Shown here: piece after piece, positions 8,417-18,524 of the stretch
Numbering within the stretch: the stretch's first letter is position 1
Layout: each line of letters starts with the position of its first letter
Assembly: GCA_022447205.1 (NCBI GenBank)
Contig: JAKVBQ010000016.1
Location: forward strand, 1-64,000
DNA length: 64,000 nucleotides
Direction of reading: 5' to 3'
From: Phycisphaerales bacterium
GTDB taxonomy: Bacteria; Planctomycetota; Phycisphaerae; Phycisphaerales; SM1A02
The notes under the pieces: generated by a model
The model's input: only the letters and a program-made list of their open reading frames with translations
What the model was told of the DNA's origin: nothing
Database searches by the model: none
Program-made: the position numbers and the translations under genes

Positions 8417-9387
8417 CCAGCGCCGAAGCACCTGGAATCGGCTTCGTGGTGCCGATGCACGGCGAGGACTCACTGGTGCTTGAGACCCTCGAGTCCCTGC
8501 GGCAACAGTCAGTTCGGCCCGCCTCCGTGGTGGTCGTCGTCGACGGTGTGGTGTCTGATGAAGAATCGATCCGATCGCATCCGATCGTGGATCGCTTGGA
8601 GGTGCTCGGGACGACTTCGGGAGGACCGGCCACTCCGCGTAACCGCGGCTTCACGATCATTCAGGACGACTGCGATGCGGTCTGCTTCCTCGATCACGAC
8701 GATCTGCTGCATCCGGAGTTCGTTCGAACCGCGCAGGCCGCGCTGATCAAGGAGCCGGAAGCCGACCTCATTGCCTTCCGATTCCGGGTGTGGCATTCGG
8801 ACACTCCGCTCGTGGGGTTGTCTTCGCCACCGGAGTCACCTTCCCTCGAGCCGGTCGGGCTCGACGACTACCTCGCCTGCACCGGATCGATCCTGCCGAG
8901 TTTCTCCGTGCTGCGAAACAGGATCGCGTCCACCATCCGCGAGTCCGGCACCTTTTTCGACGCGAACTATCCATCGAACCAGGACTTCGATGCCTTCGTG
9001 CGGATTCTTTCCTCGTACAGCGGGGTCTGCTGTTCGTGGGAGTCTGGCTGGTACCGGGTGCACCCGGCAAGCATCTCGGCGAATGCGGCGCACGCCTGGG
9101 CGTGCCGGGCCAAAGCGTGCAATGATCTGACGAACTACTTCAAGGCACGCGGGGATGCGTCGTACATGCGCGGGTTCCGCCGGGCTCGTGCCACCGCGGT
9201 CCGTCGTTCGGCGCGTCACCTCTGGGTCGAGGGTCAACGCGGCGAGGCGATCCGACGACTGGGCGGGGAGGCCCTTCGGCGACTCGACATCCGCGCGCTG
9301 TCGCTCCTTCTTTTGCTCGGATCCGGACTCGATCGAAAGGTGCGGATGATGAGCTCGGGTGATCCTCGCGCCCGACGAGACTTCTAG
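8401..9387 (+). CDS. family 2 glycosyltransferase
   Basis: 328 aa from the chosen start. The N-terminus shows the GT-A nucleotide-sugar fold of GT2 enzymes: FVVPMHGEDSLVLETLESL, then VVVVVDGV, PATPRNRGF and the metal-binding DxD-type motif FLDHDDLLHPEF at about residues 96-107. The C-terminal ~130 residues are Arg-rich and poorly conserved in type. It probably transfers a sugar to a surface glycan or exopolysaccharide; donor and acceptor cannot be told. The frame is open from an ATG at 8353, but 8401 fits the start of the fold better. Neither has a convincing ribosome site. It converges with the beta-helix gene. Confidence 0.8.
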   Translation: MIMQASSAEAPGIGFVVPMHGEDSLVLETLESLRQQSVRPASVVVVVDGVVSDEESIRSHPIVDRLEVLGTTSGGPATPRNRGFTIIQDDCDAVCFLDHDDLLHPEFVRTAQAALIKEPEADLIAFRFRVWHSDTPLVGLSSPPESPSLEPVGLDDYLACTGSILPSFSVLRNRIASTIRESGTFFDANYPSNQDFDAFVRILSSYSGVCCSWESGWYRVHPASISANAAHAWACRAKACNDLTNYFKARGDASYMRGFRRARATAVRRSARHLWVEGQRGEAIRRLGGEALRRLDIRALSLLLLLGSGLDRKVRMMSSGDPRARRDF

Positions 9388-9481
9388 AAGGCAGTCGGTT
9401 TCCATGCTGGAGGAGCCATCCATGGATGGCACGGCCGGCATGGAGGTCTTCGTTCGGGCATCGACGTGACCCACGTGAAAA

Positions 9482-9509
9482 CCCCCGGAGATGTTCATCC
9501 CCGGGGGCT
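9482..9509 (-). terminator. terminator between convergent genes
   Basis: CCCCCGG/CCGGGGG stem; read on the - strand it ends in TTTT, so it terminates the beta-helix gene and could also stop the glycosyltransferase transcript. Confidence 0.7.
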
Positions 9510-9539
9510 GTTCGTTGGTCTTCGAATCACGGCTCGTGT

Positions 9540-11243
9540 TCAGGGGGTCAGCTGGTCATTGTCCAGGTAGTCCCGCTTCCGGGAACTCGAGAAGGTCGAT
9601 CCCGTCTCGTTCACGTAGTGGATCCCGGTGATGGGGGAGGTGTGGGGGAAGGTGTCCCTTCCGATCGTGAATCGGAGGTCGAAGTCCAGCACGGACCGGC
9701 GTCTCGAGACGTAGAAGAATTCCTCGGGACCGTCGATCGTCGGCATGACGTACTCACGCCGCGCACTCGTCCGGTAGTTGTTCGACCAGAGGATGTTCCT
9801 CCACTTGCGTGCGTCACGACCGAACGGATCACGGTAGATGCCGTCATCGGGATCCGCTCCGCCGCCGACCAGACACTGTCCGAACAGGATGTTGTCCATG
9901 AAGAGCATGTTGTCGCCCGCGGTGAAGAGGGAGAAGAGCACGGCGTTGCCGGAGTCGTCGCCGGAACTTGTGCCGGCCCAGCTGGACAGTGCGTTCCCGA
10001 CGAAGGCGAGGCCGCTGATGCGTGCATCGACGCCCTTTCGGTTGCCGAAGCTCGCGAAGACCTTCTGGCCGCCGTTCCCGTCCCACGCCTCGTTGTAGCT
10101 GAAGACGATGTTCTCTTCCCGGTAGGCCGCGTTCCCCGTGTAGTTCGACTGCCAGAAGTCGGAGTGGACGCTGGTGCCTTCCGGCACGTCGTTGCCGTGG
10201 TCGCCCTTCCATCCATGGCGGGTCAGTCGGCAGTCGGTCATGATGTTCAGGAAACCCGACTTCATGATGTCGCCGAGGATCCCGTCGAACCAGGTCCTGA
10301 TCGCCATGCGGGGCTTGTAGAACTGGAAGTGATTGGTGATGACGCAGTCGACGAGGTAGACAGGGCCTCCGGTGCCCTTGTTGACCATGGGTGCGGCGGT
10401 GCTGTGCCCGTCGATCGTGCAGTTCGACCAGATCGTCATGCCTCTGGGTCCGCTGTTCCCCAGCCACTCTTCCTGTGCCGAGGGATCCGCGTGCCTGAAG
10501 GTGATGTTGCGGTAGATCCACAGGCCGCGTTGCGAGCGTCCCCGGTTGATCACGACGCCCTTGCCGATGCCCTCGATGATTGCCGGTCGATTGCTTCCGT
10601 AGTTCCCGATCGGTGAGAGCTCGTGCTCTCCCGGGAGCAGCTGGATGTGCTCGTGGCCGGCGTTCCAGGCCTCGCCGATCGTGGGATAGTCCGTCGGAAC
10701 CACGGCGATCGGACGAGGGGCGTTGACGAACATGACGAGTCCCGGCTTCGAGAACTCGATCATCGGGTCGCCGGAAAGCGTCGTCACGACGCCATCATTC
10801 GGAATCAGCCGTGCGGAGAGCTCGATCCGACCGGTACCGAGCAGCGAGGTGTCGATGTCCGCGAACCAGCCACGCGTCCCGTTGGAGGGGTCGACCGTCT
10901 CGTTCCTGGCGATGGCGACAACCGGGGCCCGCATACCCCAGTTCCCGAGGATCGTGTTCAGGAGACGGCCCTTCTCGTCCCAGTGGGCGAGGCAGTCGCT
11001 CAGGTCGAATCCGTCGATCCTGCCGTCACCGTTCAGGTCGCCTTCCAGTCCGTCGGTGTAGAACTCCACCCGTGCGATCCCGAGGTGGTGGTGGGCGGCG
11101 ACCCCGACCCGTGCGGACGGGCCTTCATAGTCGAGCATCGGAGGCTGGAGCCATTGCCCGATGGCAGGTTCGGTTCGAGGTGTGTAATCGGGTGTGATCG
11201 TGTTGGAAGCGAGTGCCACGCAGGCGGTGGTGAGGAGAATCAT
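9540..11243 (-). CDS. secreted right-handed beta-helix protein with dockerin-like segment
   Basis: 567 aa from the chosen start at 11243, which gives a short signal peptide (MILLTTACVALA); the frame is open from 11327 but the extra residues are polar. One EF-hand-like dockerin repeat, GDLNGDGRIDGFDLSDCLAHW, lies near residues 67-87. From about 190 on, repeated short strands (TIGEAWNAGHEHIQLLPGEH, AIIEGIGKGVVINRG, NCTIDGHST, VYLVDCVITNH) are typical of pectate-lyase-like parallel beta-helices in exported polysaccharide-active proteins. Catalytic residues are not evident. It follows the esterase on the same strand after a 313-base gap, so it is probably transcribed separately. Confidence 0.75.
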   Translation of the reverse strand: MILLTTACVALASNTITPDYTPRTEPAIGQWLQPPMLDYEGPSARVGVAAHHHLGIARVEFYTDGLEGDLNGDGRIDGFDLSDCLAHWDEKGRLLNTILGNWGMRAPVVAIARNETVDPSNGTRGWFADIDTSLLGTGRIELSARLIPNDGVVTTLSGDPMIEFSKPGLVMFVNAPRPIAVVPTDYPTIGEAWNAGHEHIQLLPGEHELSPIGNYGSNRPAIIEGIGKGVVINRGRSQRGLWIYRNITFRHADPSAQEEWLGNSGPRGMTIWSNCTIDGHSTAAPMVNKGTGGPVYLVDCVITNHFQFYKPRMAIRTWFDGILGDIMKSGFLNIMTDCRLTRHGWKGDHGNDVPEGTSVHSDFWQSNYTGNAAYREENIVFSYNEAWDGNGGQKVFASFGNRKGVDARISGLAFVGNALSSWAGTSSGDDSGNAVLFSLFTAGDNMLFMDNILFGQCLVGGGADPDDGIYRDPFGRDARKWRNILWSNNYRTSARREYVMPTIDGPEEFFYVSRRRSVLDFDLRFTIGRDTFPHTSPITGIHYVNETGSTFSSSRKRDYLDNDQLTP

Positions 11244-11556
11244 TCCGATGTCGTCCTTGGTTCGAGTGGTCTGGTGCTCGATCCGGTGCGGGCATGCCTG
11301 CTCGTCACCGGATCCATCCTCGTGCACCTGCTTCAGTTCCCTGCTCGATGTCGCGCAACATGTGTCAAGCGGCTCGAAGGTGGGATCGGTTCTGCTGAAA
11401 CAGAGATGCCCCTACTGCCCGCACAACTCGGTGGATCTCGTTTCTGCTCGGGTGTCGATGCGTTTGGGGTGAACACCCCACCAGACAATCCTGCGGATCC
11501 CGTAGAGGTCGCGGTCGGTCCTGCGATGGTGCTGTCGTGGGAGGGCCGCCCGTGGT
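11244..11556. other. intergenic stretch between esterase and beta-helix genes
   Basis: Contains a compact inverted repeat GGGGTG-AA-CACCCC at 11466-11479 downstream of the esterase, with no T run. No coding frame was found. The promoter of the beta-helix gene must lie here; I could not place it confidently. Confidence 0.35.
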
Positions 11557-12567
11557 TCAGGGCGCGGCATCCTCGTTGATGTGCTCGAGGAGCCATCCGT
11601 AGATGTCGTGTCCGGCCTCGAGGTCGTAGGTCCTGGTCCAGGAATCGTGTCCGACGCCCTCGTAGATCGTCATCCGTGCATCGATCGGCTCGGGGTCGGT
11701 GCAGAGCTGCAGGCTGGCCAGCGGGAAGTAGGTCCCGATCACATTCACCACGTCGTCGGCGTCGCCATGGAACCCCCAGATCGGCAGGGCGCCGAGTTCG
11801 CAGCCGTGGGTGTTCCAGGCCTTGATGCCGGAGCCGCAGATCGGCACGGTGGCAGCGAGGAGGTCATCCTGCAGGTGGGCCTCGAGGTAGTTCCAGGTAC
11901 CGATCGCGCCACAGCTGAGTCCGGTGAGGTAGACACGAGTCCGGTCGACCTTGTAGGTGTCGATCGCCCAGCGGAGGAAGGCATCGATGTTCGCCGGCTG
12001 GTGGCACTCACCCGGAACCGGGTTCTGCGGTGAGAGGACGATGAATCGATCGCCCGCCGAACTGCCCTCGACCGGCCATCGGTCCTCCGTGACGAGTCGA
12101 GGCGGCCCGTTGCCGAGAAGACGCTCGAGCTCGTTCGAGGAGCCGTCGCCGTTGCTGCCGACGCCGTGCAGGAAGACGATCAGCGGCCAGTCATCACGTG
12201 CTTCATATCGATGCGGGAGGTACTCCCAGAATCCCTGCGCGGGGTACTTCGTTCCCACTGGCCACTTCGTGTGTCGTTCCGAGGAGGGGCCGGGGAGGCA
12301 GTCATCGGGAACCGTGCCCCAGCTCCCCAGAACGATCGAGAGATCCTGGCCGTCGATGACTCCGTTGGCATCGATGTCCGCTTCGCACCCCTCGCATGGT
12401 CCCCAGTAGGAGAGCAGCATCGCGAGGTCGGCACCGTCGACGACCCCGTCCAGGTCGAGATCCGGTGCACAGGCATCCCCCGATCCGGCGGAGGCGTGCG
12501 CCGTCTGCTGGAGGAGGCCACCGACCGCGAGCAGGGCCAGGGTCTGGATGATGAGGGTGTGTGACAT
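11557..12567 (-). CDS. secreted alpha/beta-hydrolase (esterase) with dockerin-like repeats
   Basis: 336 aa. Signal peptide at residues 1-26. Two EF-hand-like repeats follow, DLDLDGVVDGADLAMLLSYW and DIDANGVIDGQDLSIVLGSW (about 34-83), an N-terminal placement. The hydrolase domain shows DWPLIVFLHGVGSNG (oxyanion strand), the nucleophile elbow GLSCGA, an acid in IWGFHGDADDVV and the His in VGHDSW. This arrangement matches the feruloyl/PHB-depolymerase-like and carboxylesterase families; the substrate may be plant or algal polysaccharide esters. It lies 124 bases downstream of the acyltransferase on the same strand. Confidence 0.8.
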   Translation of the reverse strand: MSHTLIIQTLALLAVGGLLQQTAHASAGSGDACAPDLDLDGVVDGADLAMLLSYWGPCEGCEADIDANGVIDGQDLSIVLGSWGTVPDDCLPGPSSERHTKWPVGTKYPAQGFWEYLPHRYEARDDWPLIVFLHGVGSNGDGSSNELERLLGNGPPRLVTEDRWPVEGSSAGDRFIVLSPQNPVPGECHQPANIDAFLRWAIDTYKVDRTRVYLTGLSCGAIGTWNYLEAHLQDDLLAATVPICGSGIKAWNTHGCELGALPIWGFHGDADDVVNVIGTYFPLASLQLCTDPEPIDARMTIYEGVGHDSWTRTYDLEAGHDIYGWLLEHINEDAAP

Positions 12568-12691
12568 GATCCGACGTTCCGGGTTGAAGCCTCGTCGAAC
12601 ATACTTCGCGTCCGTTGCGATTGTCGGTACGAATGTCGCCCTTTGTCGAAAGTCGGTCCGTTCGTTCGTGAATCGGACCCGCCGTGCGGGG

Positions 12692-13888
12692 TCAGCCGGC
12701 GGTCTTCGCCCTCGAGGACTTCAGTGGGTTCAGGGCATGCCGCTTCAACTTCATCGCGGGTCGCTCGATGAGCACCCAGGAGATGGTCGCCAGGACGATC
12801 GTCGATGCGATGGCGAGGGCCAGATTGCCGAGGGTGCCGACGAGGCCGAACCAGATCAGGAGGTTCACGATCGGCATGTGATAGATGTAGACGCCATAGG
12901 AGATGTCGTTGCGTCGGAGGATCCGGCCGGCGAGTTCCGGCATCGTGTAGGCGGCGGAGAGGATGCACAGGCACAACAGGATGTAGCTCATCGGGTCGAG
13001 GTACTGGCCGGAGACGACCTTGCCGAAGAGCATCATCATGATCGAATGGAACACGCCGAAGATCGTGAGGAAGACGAGCAGGCGGATCGGTCCACGGGTG
13101 AATGCCCGCATCATCTCGAAGTTGCGCTGGGCCCAGACTCCGATCAGGAACATGTAGAACCAGGGCGGGAAGCTGATGTTGAACAGCTTGAAGAAGAGCA
13201 GTTCGCCGTCGATCAGGTCGAACGCCCGAAGGACCTTGAAGTAGGCGAGGTGCACCAGGATGAAGAAGACGATCAGCGCGATGATCGCCTTGTCGAAGGA
13301 GCGCTTCGGCAGTCGCCTGAGGCAGAAGTAGATGATGGGGGTGATCACGTAGAACTGGAGTTCGACGCAGATCGTCCAGAGTGCGCCGTTGAGCACGCCG
13401 CTTCCGTAGCCGCGCATGAAGTCCGGGTTCCAGAACTGGACGAAGGTCAGCTGACCTCCTATCCAGATCAGGAACTTGCCCCAGGGCAGGTCGATGGTCG
13501 CGAAGTATCCACTTGCCCAGACCAACAGGAGCGAGATCGCAAGGCAGCCCCACAGAGCGGGGAAGATCCTGAAGCCTCTGTTGCGGGAATACTCGTTGAG
13601 TCGTGAATTGGATTCGTAGGAGCGGCTGATGAGGAAGCCGCTGATGAAGAAGAAGATCGGCACGCCCGGGAAGTGGTGGAGGATGGAGAGGATCCAGGAC
13701 GAGTCCGGATCACCGACGTTCAGGTGGCCTGCGGAATGGAGGATCGCGACCTGCATCGCCGCCCCGAGCCGAAGGAGGTCGAAGTTGTTGGTGCGGAAGA
13801 CCTGCAGGTCGGCCTTGACGGCGTCGGTCGTCTGTCCGCTCGCTGTGTTGTCTGGGCCTGTGCTCGTCACGATGGGTGTTCCTCGCAC
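12692..13888 (-). CDS. acyltransferase 3 family membrane protein (OafA-like)
   Basis: 398 aa with about ten hydrophobic helices. The N-terminal signature FDLLRLGAAMQVAILHSAGH with its helix-embedded His, then HHFPGVPIFFFISGFLISRSY and the Arg-rich NRGFRIFPALW, are characteristic of acyltransferase-3 enzymes that O-acetylate or O-succinylate exported glycans. The first ~30 residues are polar and cytoplasmic. Likely role: decoration of a surface polysaccharide. Confidence 0.9.
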   Translation of the reverse strand: MRGTPIVTSTGPDNTASGQTTDAVKADLQVFRTNNFDLLRLGAAMQVAILHSAGHLNVGDPDSSWILSILHHFPGVPIFFFISGFLISRSYESNSRLNEYSRNRGFRIFPALWGCLAISLLLVWASGYFATIDLPWGKFLIWIGGQLTFVQFWNPDFMRGYGSGVLNGALWTICVELQFYVITPIIYFCLRRLPKRSFDKAIIALIVFFILVHLAYFKVLRAFDLIDGELLFFKLFNISFPPWFYMFLIGVWAQRNFEMMRAFTRGPIRLLVFLTIFGVFHSIMMMLFGKVVSGQYLDPMSYILLCLCILSAAYTMPELAGRILRRNDISYGVYIYHMPIVNLLIWFGLVGTLGNLALAIASTIVLATISWVLIERPAMKLKRHALNPLKSSRAKTAG

Positions 13889-13927
13889 GATCTGATTGTC
13901 CCGTTCTTATCGGTTCGCCGTTCGTGT

Positions 13928-15370
13928 TCAGGCCAGTAGATCGTGGATGACCTCGCCGTGGACGTCCGTGAGCCTGAAGTCCCGGCCCTGGTGGGGGAAC
14001 GTCAGGCGCTTGTGGTCGATGCCCATGATGTGCAGCAGGGTGGCATTCAGGTCATGCACGTGGACCGGATTCCCGGTGATGTTGTACCCGAGCTCGTCCG
14101 TGGTGCCGTACCGGGTTCCCGGCCTGGTCCCGCCGCCCGCGAGCCACATCGTGAAGCATCTCGGATGGTGGTCCCGCCCGTAGTCGTTCGTCGTGAGTGC
14201 GCCCTGCGAGTAGTTGGTCCGGCCGAATTCTCCACCCCAGATGACGAGGGTGTCCTCGAGCAGGCCGCGCTGGTCGAGGTCGCGCACCAGAGCCGCCGAG
14301 GCACGGTCGGTCTCACGTGCCTGGATCCTGATGTTTGCAGGGAGCCCGCCGTGCTGGTCCCAGCCCTGGTGGTAGAGCTGGACGAAGCGCACGTCCCGTT
14401 CCGCGAGTCGCCTCGCGAGCAGGCAGTTGGCGGCATAGGTACCGGGCGTGCGTGCGTCCTCGCCGTAAAGTTCGAAGGTCGAGTCCGGCTCGTCGGAGAT
14501 GTCCGTCGTCTCCGGGACCGACATCTGCATGCGGTAAGCCATCTCGTACTGTGCGATGCGGGCGGAGATCCCGGGATCCGATTCCCGCTCGTGCTGAAGT
14601 TCGTCGAGTCCGCGAAGATGATCGAGCATCCTGCGTCGGCGGGACCGCGAGATCCCTTCCGGGTCGGTCAGGTAGAGGACCGGGTCTCTCCCCGCCCTCA
14701 GTTGGACGCCCTGGTAGCGACTGTCGAGGAAGCCGCTGCCCCACAGTCGGGAGTAGAGCGGTTGTCCGCCCTTGTTCTTCGTGACCAGGACGATGAACGA
14801 GGGCAGGTTCTCGTTCTCGCTGCCCAGTCCGTAGCTGATCCACGATCCCGTCGAGGGCCTGCCGGCGATCTCCGATCCGGTCTGGAAGAAGGTGATGGCC
14901 GGGTCATGGTTGATCGCATCCGTGTTCATCGAATGGATGAAGCACAGGCGGTCGACGATGCGGGCCGTCTCCGGGAGGAGCTCGCTGACCCAGGCGCCGC
15001 ACTCCCCGTGCCGCTTCCACTTGAACTGGGCTCCGGCAAGCGGGAGTGATGACTGGTTGCCGGACATCCCGGTGAGCCGCTGACCTCGTCGAATCGTCTC
15101 CGGGAGTTCCTGGCCGTTCAGCTCCTCCAGTTTCGGCTTGTAGTCGAAGAGGTCCAGCTGGGAGGGGCCACCGCTCTGGAAGAGGTAGATGATCCGCCGG
15201 GCCCGAGGTGCGAAGTGCCGCGCCGCTCCGAGGATCCGCTCACCCTCCTCCGTGGTGATCGAACGCCCGCCGGACGCGAGGCTGCCGAGTGCCATGGTGC
15301 CCAGTCCGATCGACATCCGGGAGAGGAACTGCCGACGCGTGACGTCCAGGTTGTCGGTGGGTCGTGTCAA
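13928..15370 (-). CDS. DUF1501 family exported protein
   Basis: 480 aa. The N-terminus has a Tat-type twin-arginine signal (TRRQFLSRMSIGLGTMALG). The core shows FLFQSGGPSQLDLFDYKP-type sequence (here IIYLFQSGGPSQLDLFDYKP) and LEDTLVIWGGEFGRTNYS and DHHPRCFTMWLAGGG, hallmarks of DUF1501, a sulfatase/alkaline-phosphatase-fold family abundant in Planctomycetes. It starts 4 bases after the PSD1 gene on the same strand; this pair almost always occurs together and is thought to act outside the cytoplasmic membrane. The biochemical activity is not established. Confidence 0.93.
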   Translation of the reverse strand: MTRPTDNLDVTRRQFLSRMSIGLGTMALGSLASGGRSITTEEGERILGAARHFAPRARRIIYLFQSGGPSQLDLFDYKPKLEELNGQELPETIRRGQRLTGMSGNQSSLPLAGAQFKWKRHGECGAWVSELLPETARIVDRLCFIHSMNTDAINHDPAITFFQTGSEIAGRPSTGSWISYGLGSENENLPSFIVLVTKNKGGQPLYSRLWGSGFLDSRYQGVQLRAGRDPVLYLTDPEGISRSRRRRMLDHLRGLDELQHERESDPGISARIAQYEMAYRMQMSVPETTDISDEPDSTFELYGEDARTPGTYAANCLLARRLAERDVRFVQLYHQGWDQHGGLPANIRIQARETDRASAALVRDLDQRGLLEDTLVIWGGEFGRTNYSQGALTTNDYGRDHHPRCFTMWLAGGGTRPGTRYGTTDELGYNITGNPVHVHDLNATLLHIMGIDHKRLTFPHQGRDFRLTDVHGEVIHDLLA

Positions 15371-15374
15371 GCGG

Positions 15375-18300
15375 TCACCTCTTCATCACGGAGGCATCTG
15401 AGTTGAGTATCGTCGAACAGACGATGGTCATCGCCGCCACGTGCGTCGGGTCGAGACCCTCGCGACGTGGTGCATCCCCGGTTTCGGAGAGTGCCAACGC
15501 CTCCGTCGGGGTCAATGAGTCCCGTTCGGTCTCGTAGAGAGCCATGAGCAGGTCCGTCTCCTCCCGTGAAGGATGACGTCCCGTCAGGCCCCTGAAGGCG
15601 AACAGGATCTGTTCGCGCGGTGTCGTGCCTCCATCCTCGCTTGCTCGCTCCGCCAGCACGCGCGCAGCCTCGACGAACTGCGGATCGTTGAGGAGCACCA
15701 GGGCTTGCAGCGGAGTGTTGGTGCTGGATCGCCTCGTGATGCAGACGTTCCGCTTGCCGGCGTCGAGAATGATCATCGCGGGAGGTGGCGACGTCCGCTT
15801 CCAGAACGTGTAGAGGCTGCGTCGATACAACGCGTCGCCGCTGCCCTTCGGGTAGACCTGTCCGCTCTTCTCCTGCCAGAGACCCGATGGCTGGTGCGGG
15901 TGGACACTGGGGCCACCCACGCGGTCGACGAGCAGCCCGCTTGCTGCAAGGGCCTGGTCCCTGAGCATCTCCGCGGTCAGTCTTCGGCTCGGCCCGTGCG
16001 AGAGGAGTCGGTTCCCGGGGTCGATCGTGCGATGCCCGGGTGTCGTGTTCGATGCCTGTCGATACGTTGCCGAAAGGACGAGGCGTCTCATCATCGCCTT
16101 GACGTCCCAGCCGGATTCGATGAAGTCCAGGGCGAGCATGTCGAGGAGATCCGGATGGCTGGGGTGCGCGCCCTGTGAACCGAAGTCCTCCGACGTCGGG
16201 ACGATGCCGGTTCCGAAGACGATCTGCCACAGGCGATTGACCGCGACTCGGGCGGTGAGGGGGTGGTTCGGGTCGGTCGTCCACCGGGCCAGGCCGAGTC
16301 GGTCGGTGCGCGCTGATTCCGGGAGCGGCATGATGGCATCCGGGACGCCGGGGGGGACCTGCTCGCCGCGGAGGTCGTAGCGCCCTCGTTCGAGGACGTG
16401 GCTTGTTCGCGGCGTGGGGAGTTCCGACATGGTCATGATTTCGGTGGTGCCGTCGAGGATGGACGCTCGTTCCGACCGGAGTGTCCGAAGTTCATGCAGG
16501 TCCTTCCCGTACGTGTCGTCGACCGTGGCGAGGAAATAGGGGAGGAGCGCGTCAGGATCCTCGAGACGGGCGGACTCGAGGGCGACGCCATCGAAGAGAT
16601 GCCTGATCTCAAGCCGAGTCAGGCAGCGGTCGAAGACACGAAGCTCGTCGACGTCGCCGTTCCTGAACCCGCGATCCCTGAATCGCTGTCCGATCGTCAT
16701 CGCGCCGGGACCGCCTCCGGTGATCGCACGGGTCAGACCATCCCGCACGATCTCGATCTCGGCTCGTTCGCCGTCGACACTGATCGACAGGCCCTCGGCA
16801 CGCGATGAGCCGTCACTGGTGACGGTGACCTGGACCCACTGTCCGCTCGGGAGCGGCTCGGTGGTGCGGATGCTGATTGCGTTGCCCGGCCAGAAGTGGA
16901 CGAGTGACCAGCTCGCCCTGCCCTCCTCGAGGAGAAGCTGGTAGCCCTGACTGCCTGCATCCGTCCATGCCCTCGAGCGGTGGAGGATCACGTTCCGTTC
17001 CGCGGCTTCGTTGATGCGGAGCGAGAGCGAGATCGTGAAGGGCGTGTTCCGGTCGAACTCCCCGACGCCGGGGAAGTGCGCGTTGTCGTCACCACTCATG
17101 TGCAGCCCGTTGCCCCGAACGCCATCGGTCAGGGAAGGTGCTCCCGAAAGTGCTCCGGGGTTCTCCGGCGCGGCATCATTCTCGAGTCGGCCATCCGCGA
17201 TGCTCTCGAAATCGTAGGCACCGAGGAGTCCGGGGATCTCGAATGAAGAGGGTGGATCGGCGATCCAGGCTTCGAAGGCGTCGAGGCCGGTGTGATCGCG
17301 TTCCATGAGTCGGGATTCGATCGTCCTGAGTCCGGATTCGACGGCCTGCAGTCGTTGGTCCTGTTCCGGAGTCGACAGGCTGAGTGCGGGCGTCGGGGTG
17401 GCGTTGGTGAAATGGGAGTACAGGCCGGACTCATCGATGTCGTCGAAGTAGGCGAAGAGCCTGTAGTACTCGACCTGTGACATCGGATCGAACTTGTGGT
17501 CGTGGCACCTTGCGCACTCCGTCGTGAGCCCGAGCATCACGGTCCCGTAGGTCGCCACTCGATCCGCGACGTACTCGACCCGGAACTCCTCCTCGATGCT
17601 GCCGCCCTCGTTGGTCTGCCGATGCAGCCTGTTGAAGGCGGTCGCGAGGCGCTGCTCCCTGCCTGCATCGGGAAGCAGGTCCCCGGCAAGTTGCCAGGTG
17701 ATGAACTGGTCGTAGGGGAGGTTTTCGTTGAAGGCCTTGATGACCCAGTCCCGCCAGGGCCAGGTCGGCCGATGGACATCGGTCTGGTAGCCATGGGTGT
17801 CCGCGTATCGGGCCAGTTCCATCCAGTGCACGGCCATCCGTTCGCCGTAGGCATCCGTCTCCAGGAGTCGATCCACTGCACGTTCGTACCAGTCCGCGCC
17901 CTGTTCCGGTGCATGGGTGTCGAGCATCTCGACCGATGGCGGGAGGCCGGTCAGGTCGAGGCAGACCCTTCGGAGGAGGAGTTCGGGGGTGGCCTGTCCT
18001 GAAGGAGCAAGTCCTTCCTGTTCGAGTTGGTGCAGGATGAACCGGTCGAGCTCGTCGATGCACCAGTCGGTCTCGCTGACTTCCGGTGCCGGGATCCGTC
18101 GAGGTGGTTCAAACGACCAGTGTCTCGACCAGTCGGCACCATTCCGGATCCAGAGTCCGATCTGGTCGATCTCGTCCGGTGTCAGCTGATGTGGCGCCTC
18201 CTCCGGCGGCATGCGGTCCTCGGGATCGAGGGCACTGATCCGCTGGAAGAGGAGGCTGCCTTCCGGATCGCCGGGGATCACGAGATCCTCGGCGATCGTG

Positions 18301-18524
18301 TCCGGCGCGAAGCCGAGGTCGAGACGAAGCCCGGCCTTCCTGGCGGCCGCGTCCGGTCCATGACACTGGAAGCAGCTGCGGGAGAGCAGCGGCCTGATCG
18401 TTGCCTGGTAGTCGGGTGACTGGGCCGATACCTCGCCTGATGGGAACAGGAGGAGGATCGGAAGGAACAGATCGAGGCGCAGGATCAGCGGACCTGTTGC
18501 TGTGGGCGACGTCTTCACGAACAT
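15375..18524 (-). CDS. PSD1 protein: planctomycete cytochrome c, DUF1549, LamG, DUF1553
   Basis: 1049 aa. Signal peptide, then a planctomycete-type c-heme motif (SCFQCHG, about residues 50-56), DUF1549 (about 150-360, with LDLTGLPPS and MAVHWMELARYADTHGYQ), a LamG/concanavalin-like insertion (about 430-640, NAHFPGVGEFDRNTPFTISL and DGDVDELRVFD-type strands) and DUF1553 (about 740-1000, PLTARVAVNRLWQIVFGTGIVPTSEDFG and NTPLQALVLLNDPQFVEAARVLA). Together with the adjacent DUF1501 gene it forms the typical planctomycete pair, possibly linked to oxidative or hydrolytic attack on complex polysaccharides. No sulfatase gene accompanies it here. Confidence 0.95.
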   Translation of the reverse strand: MFVKTSPTATGPLILRLDLFLPILLLFPSGEVSAQSPDYQATIRPLLSRSCFQCHGPDAAARKAGLRLDLGFAPDTIAEDLVIPGDPEGSLLFQRISALDPEDRMPPEEAPHQLTPDEIDQIGLWIRNGADWSRHWSFEPPRRIPAPEVSETDWCIDELDRFILHQLEQEGLAPSGQATPELLLRRVCLDLTGLPPSVEMLDTHAPEQGADWYERAVDRLLETDAYGERMAVHWMELARYADTHGYQTDVHRPTWPWRDWVIKAFNENLPYDQFITWQLAGDLLPDAGREQRLATAFNRLHRQTNEGGSIEEEFRVEYVADRVATYGTVMLGLTTECARCHDHKFDPMSQVEYYRLFAYFDDIDESGLYSHFTNATPTPALSLSTPEQDQRLQAVESGLRTIESRLMERDHTGLDAFEAWIADPPSSFEIPGLLGAYDFESIADGRLENDAAPENPGALSGAPSLTDGVRGNGLHMSGDDNAHFPGVGEFDRNTPFTISLSLRINEAAERNVILHRSRAWTDAGSQGYQLLLEEGRASWSLVHFWPGNAISIRTTEPLPSGQWVQVTVTSDGSSRAEGLSISVDGERAEIEIVRDGLTRAITGGGPGAMTIGQRFRDRGFRNGDVDELRVFDRCLTRLEIRHLFDGVALESARLEDPDALLPYFLATVDDTYGKDLHELRTLRSERASILDGTTEIMTMSELPTPRTSHVLERGRYDLRGEQVPPGVPDAIMPLPESARTDRLGLARWTTDPNHPLTARVAVNRLWQIVFGTGIVPTSEDFGSQGAHPSHPDLLDMLALDFIESGWDVKAMMRRLVLSATYRQASNTTPGHRTIDPGNRLLSHGPSRRLTAEMLRDQALAASGLLVDRVGGPSVHPHQPSGLWQEKSGQVYPKGSGDALYRRSLYTFWKRTSPPPAMIILDAGKRNVCITRRSSTNTPLQALVLLNDPQFVEAARVLAERASEDGGTTPREQILFAFRGLTGRHPSREETDLLMALYETERDSLTPTEALALSETGDAPRREGLDPTHVAAMTIVCSTILNSDASVMKR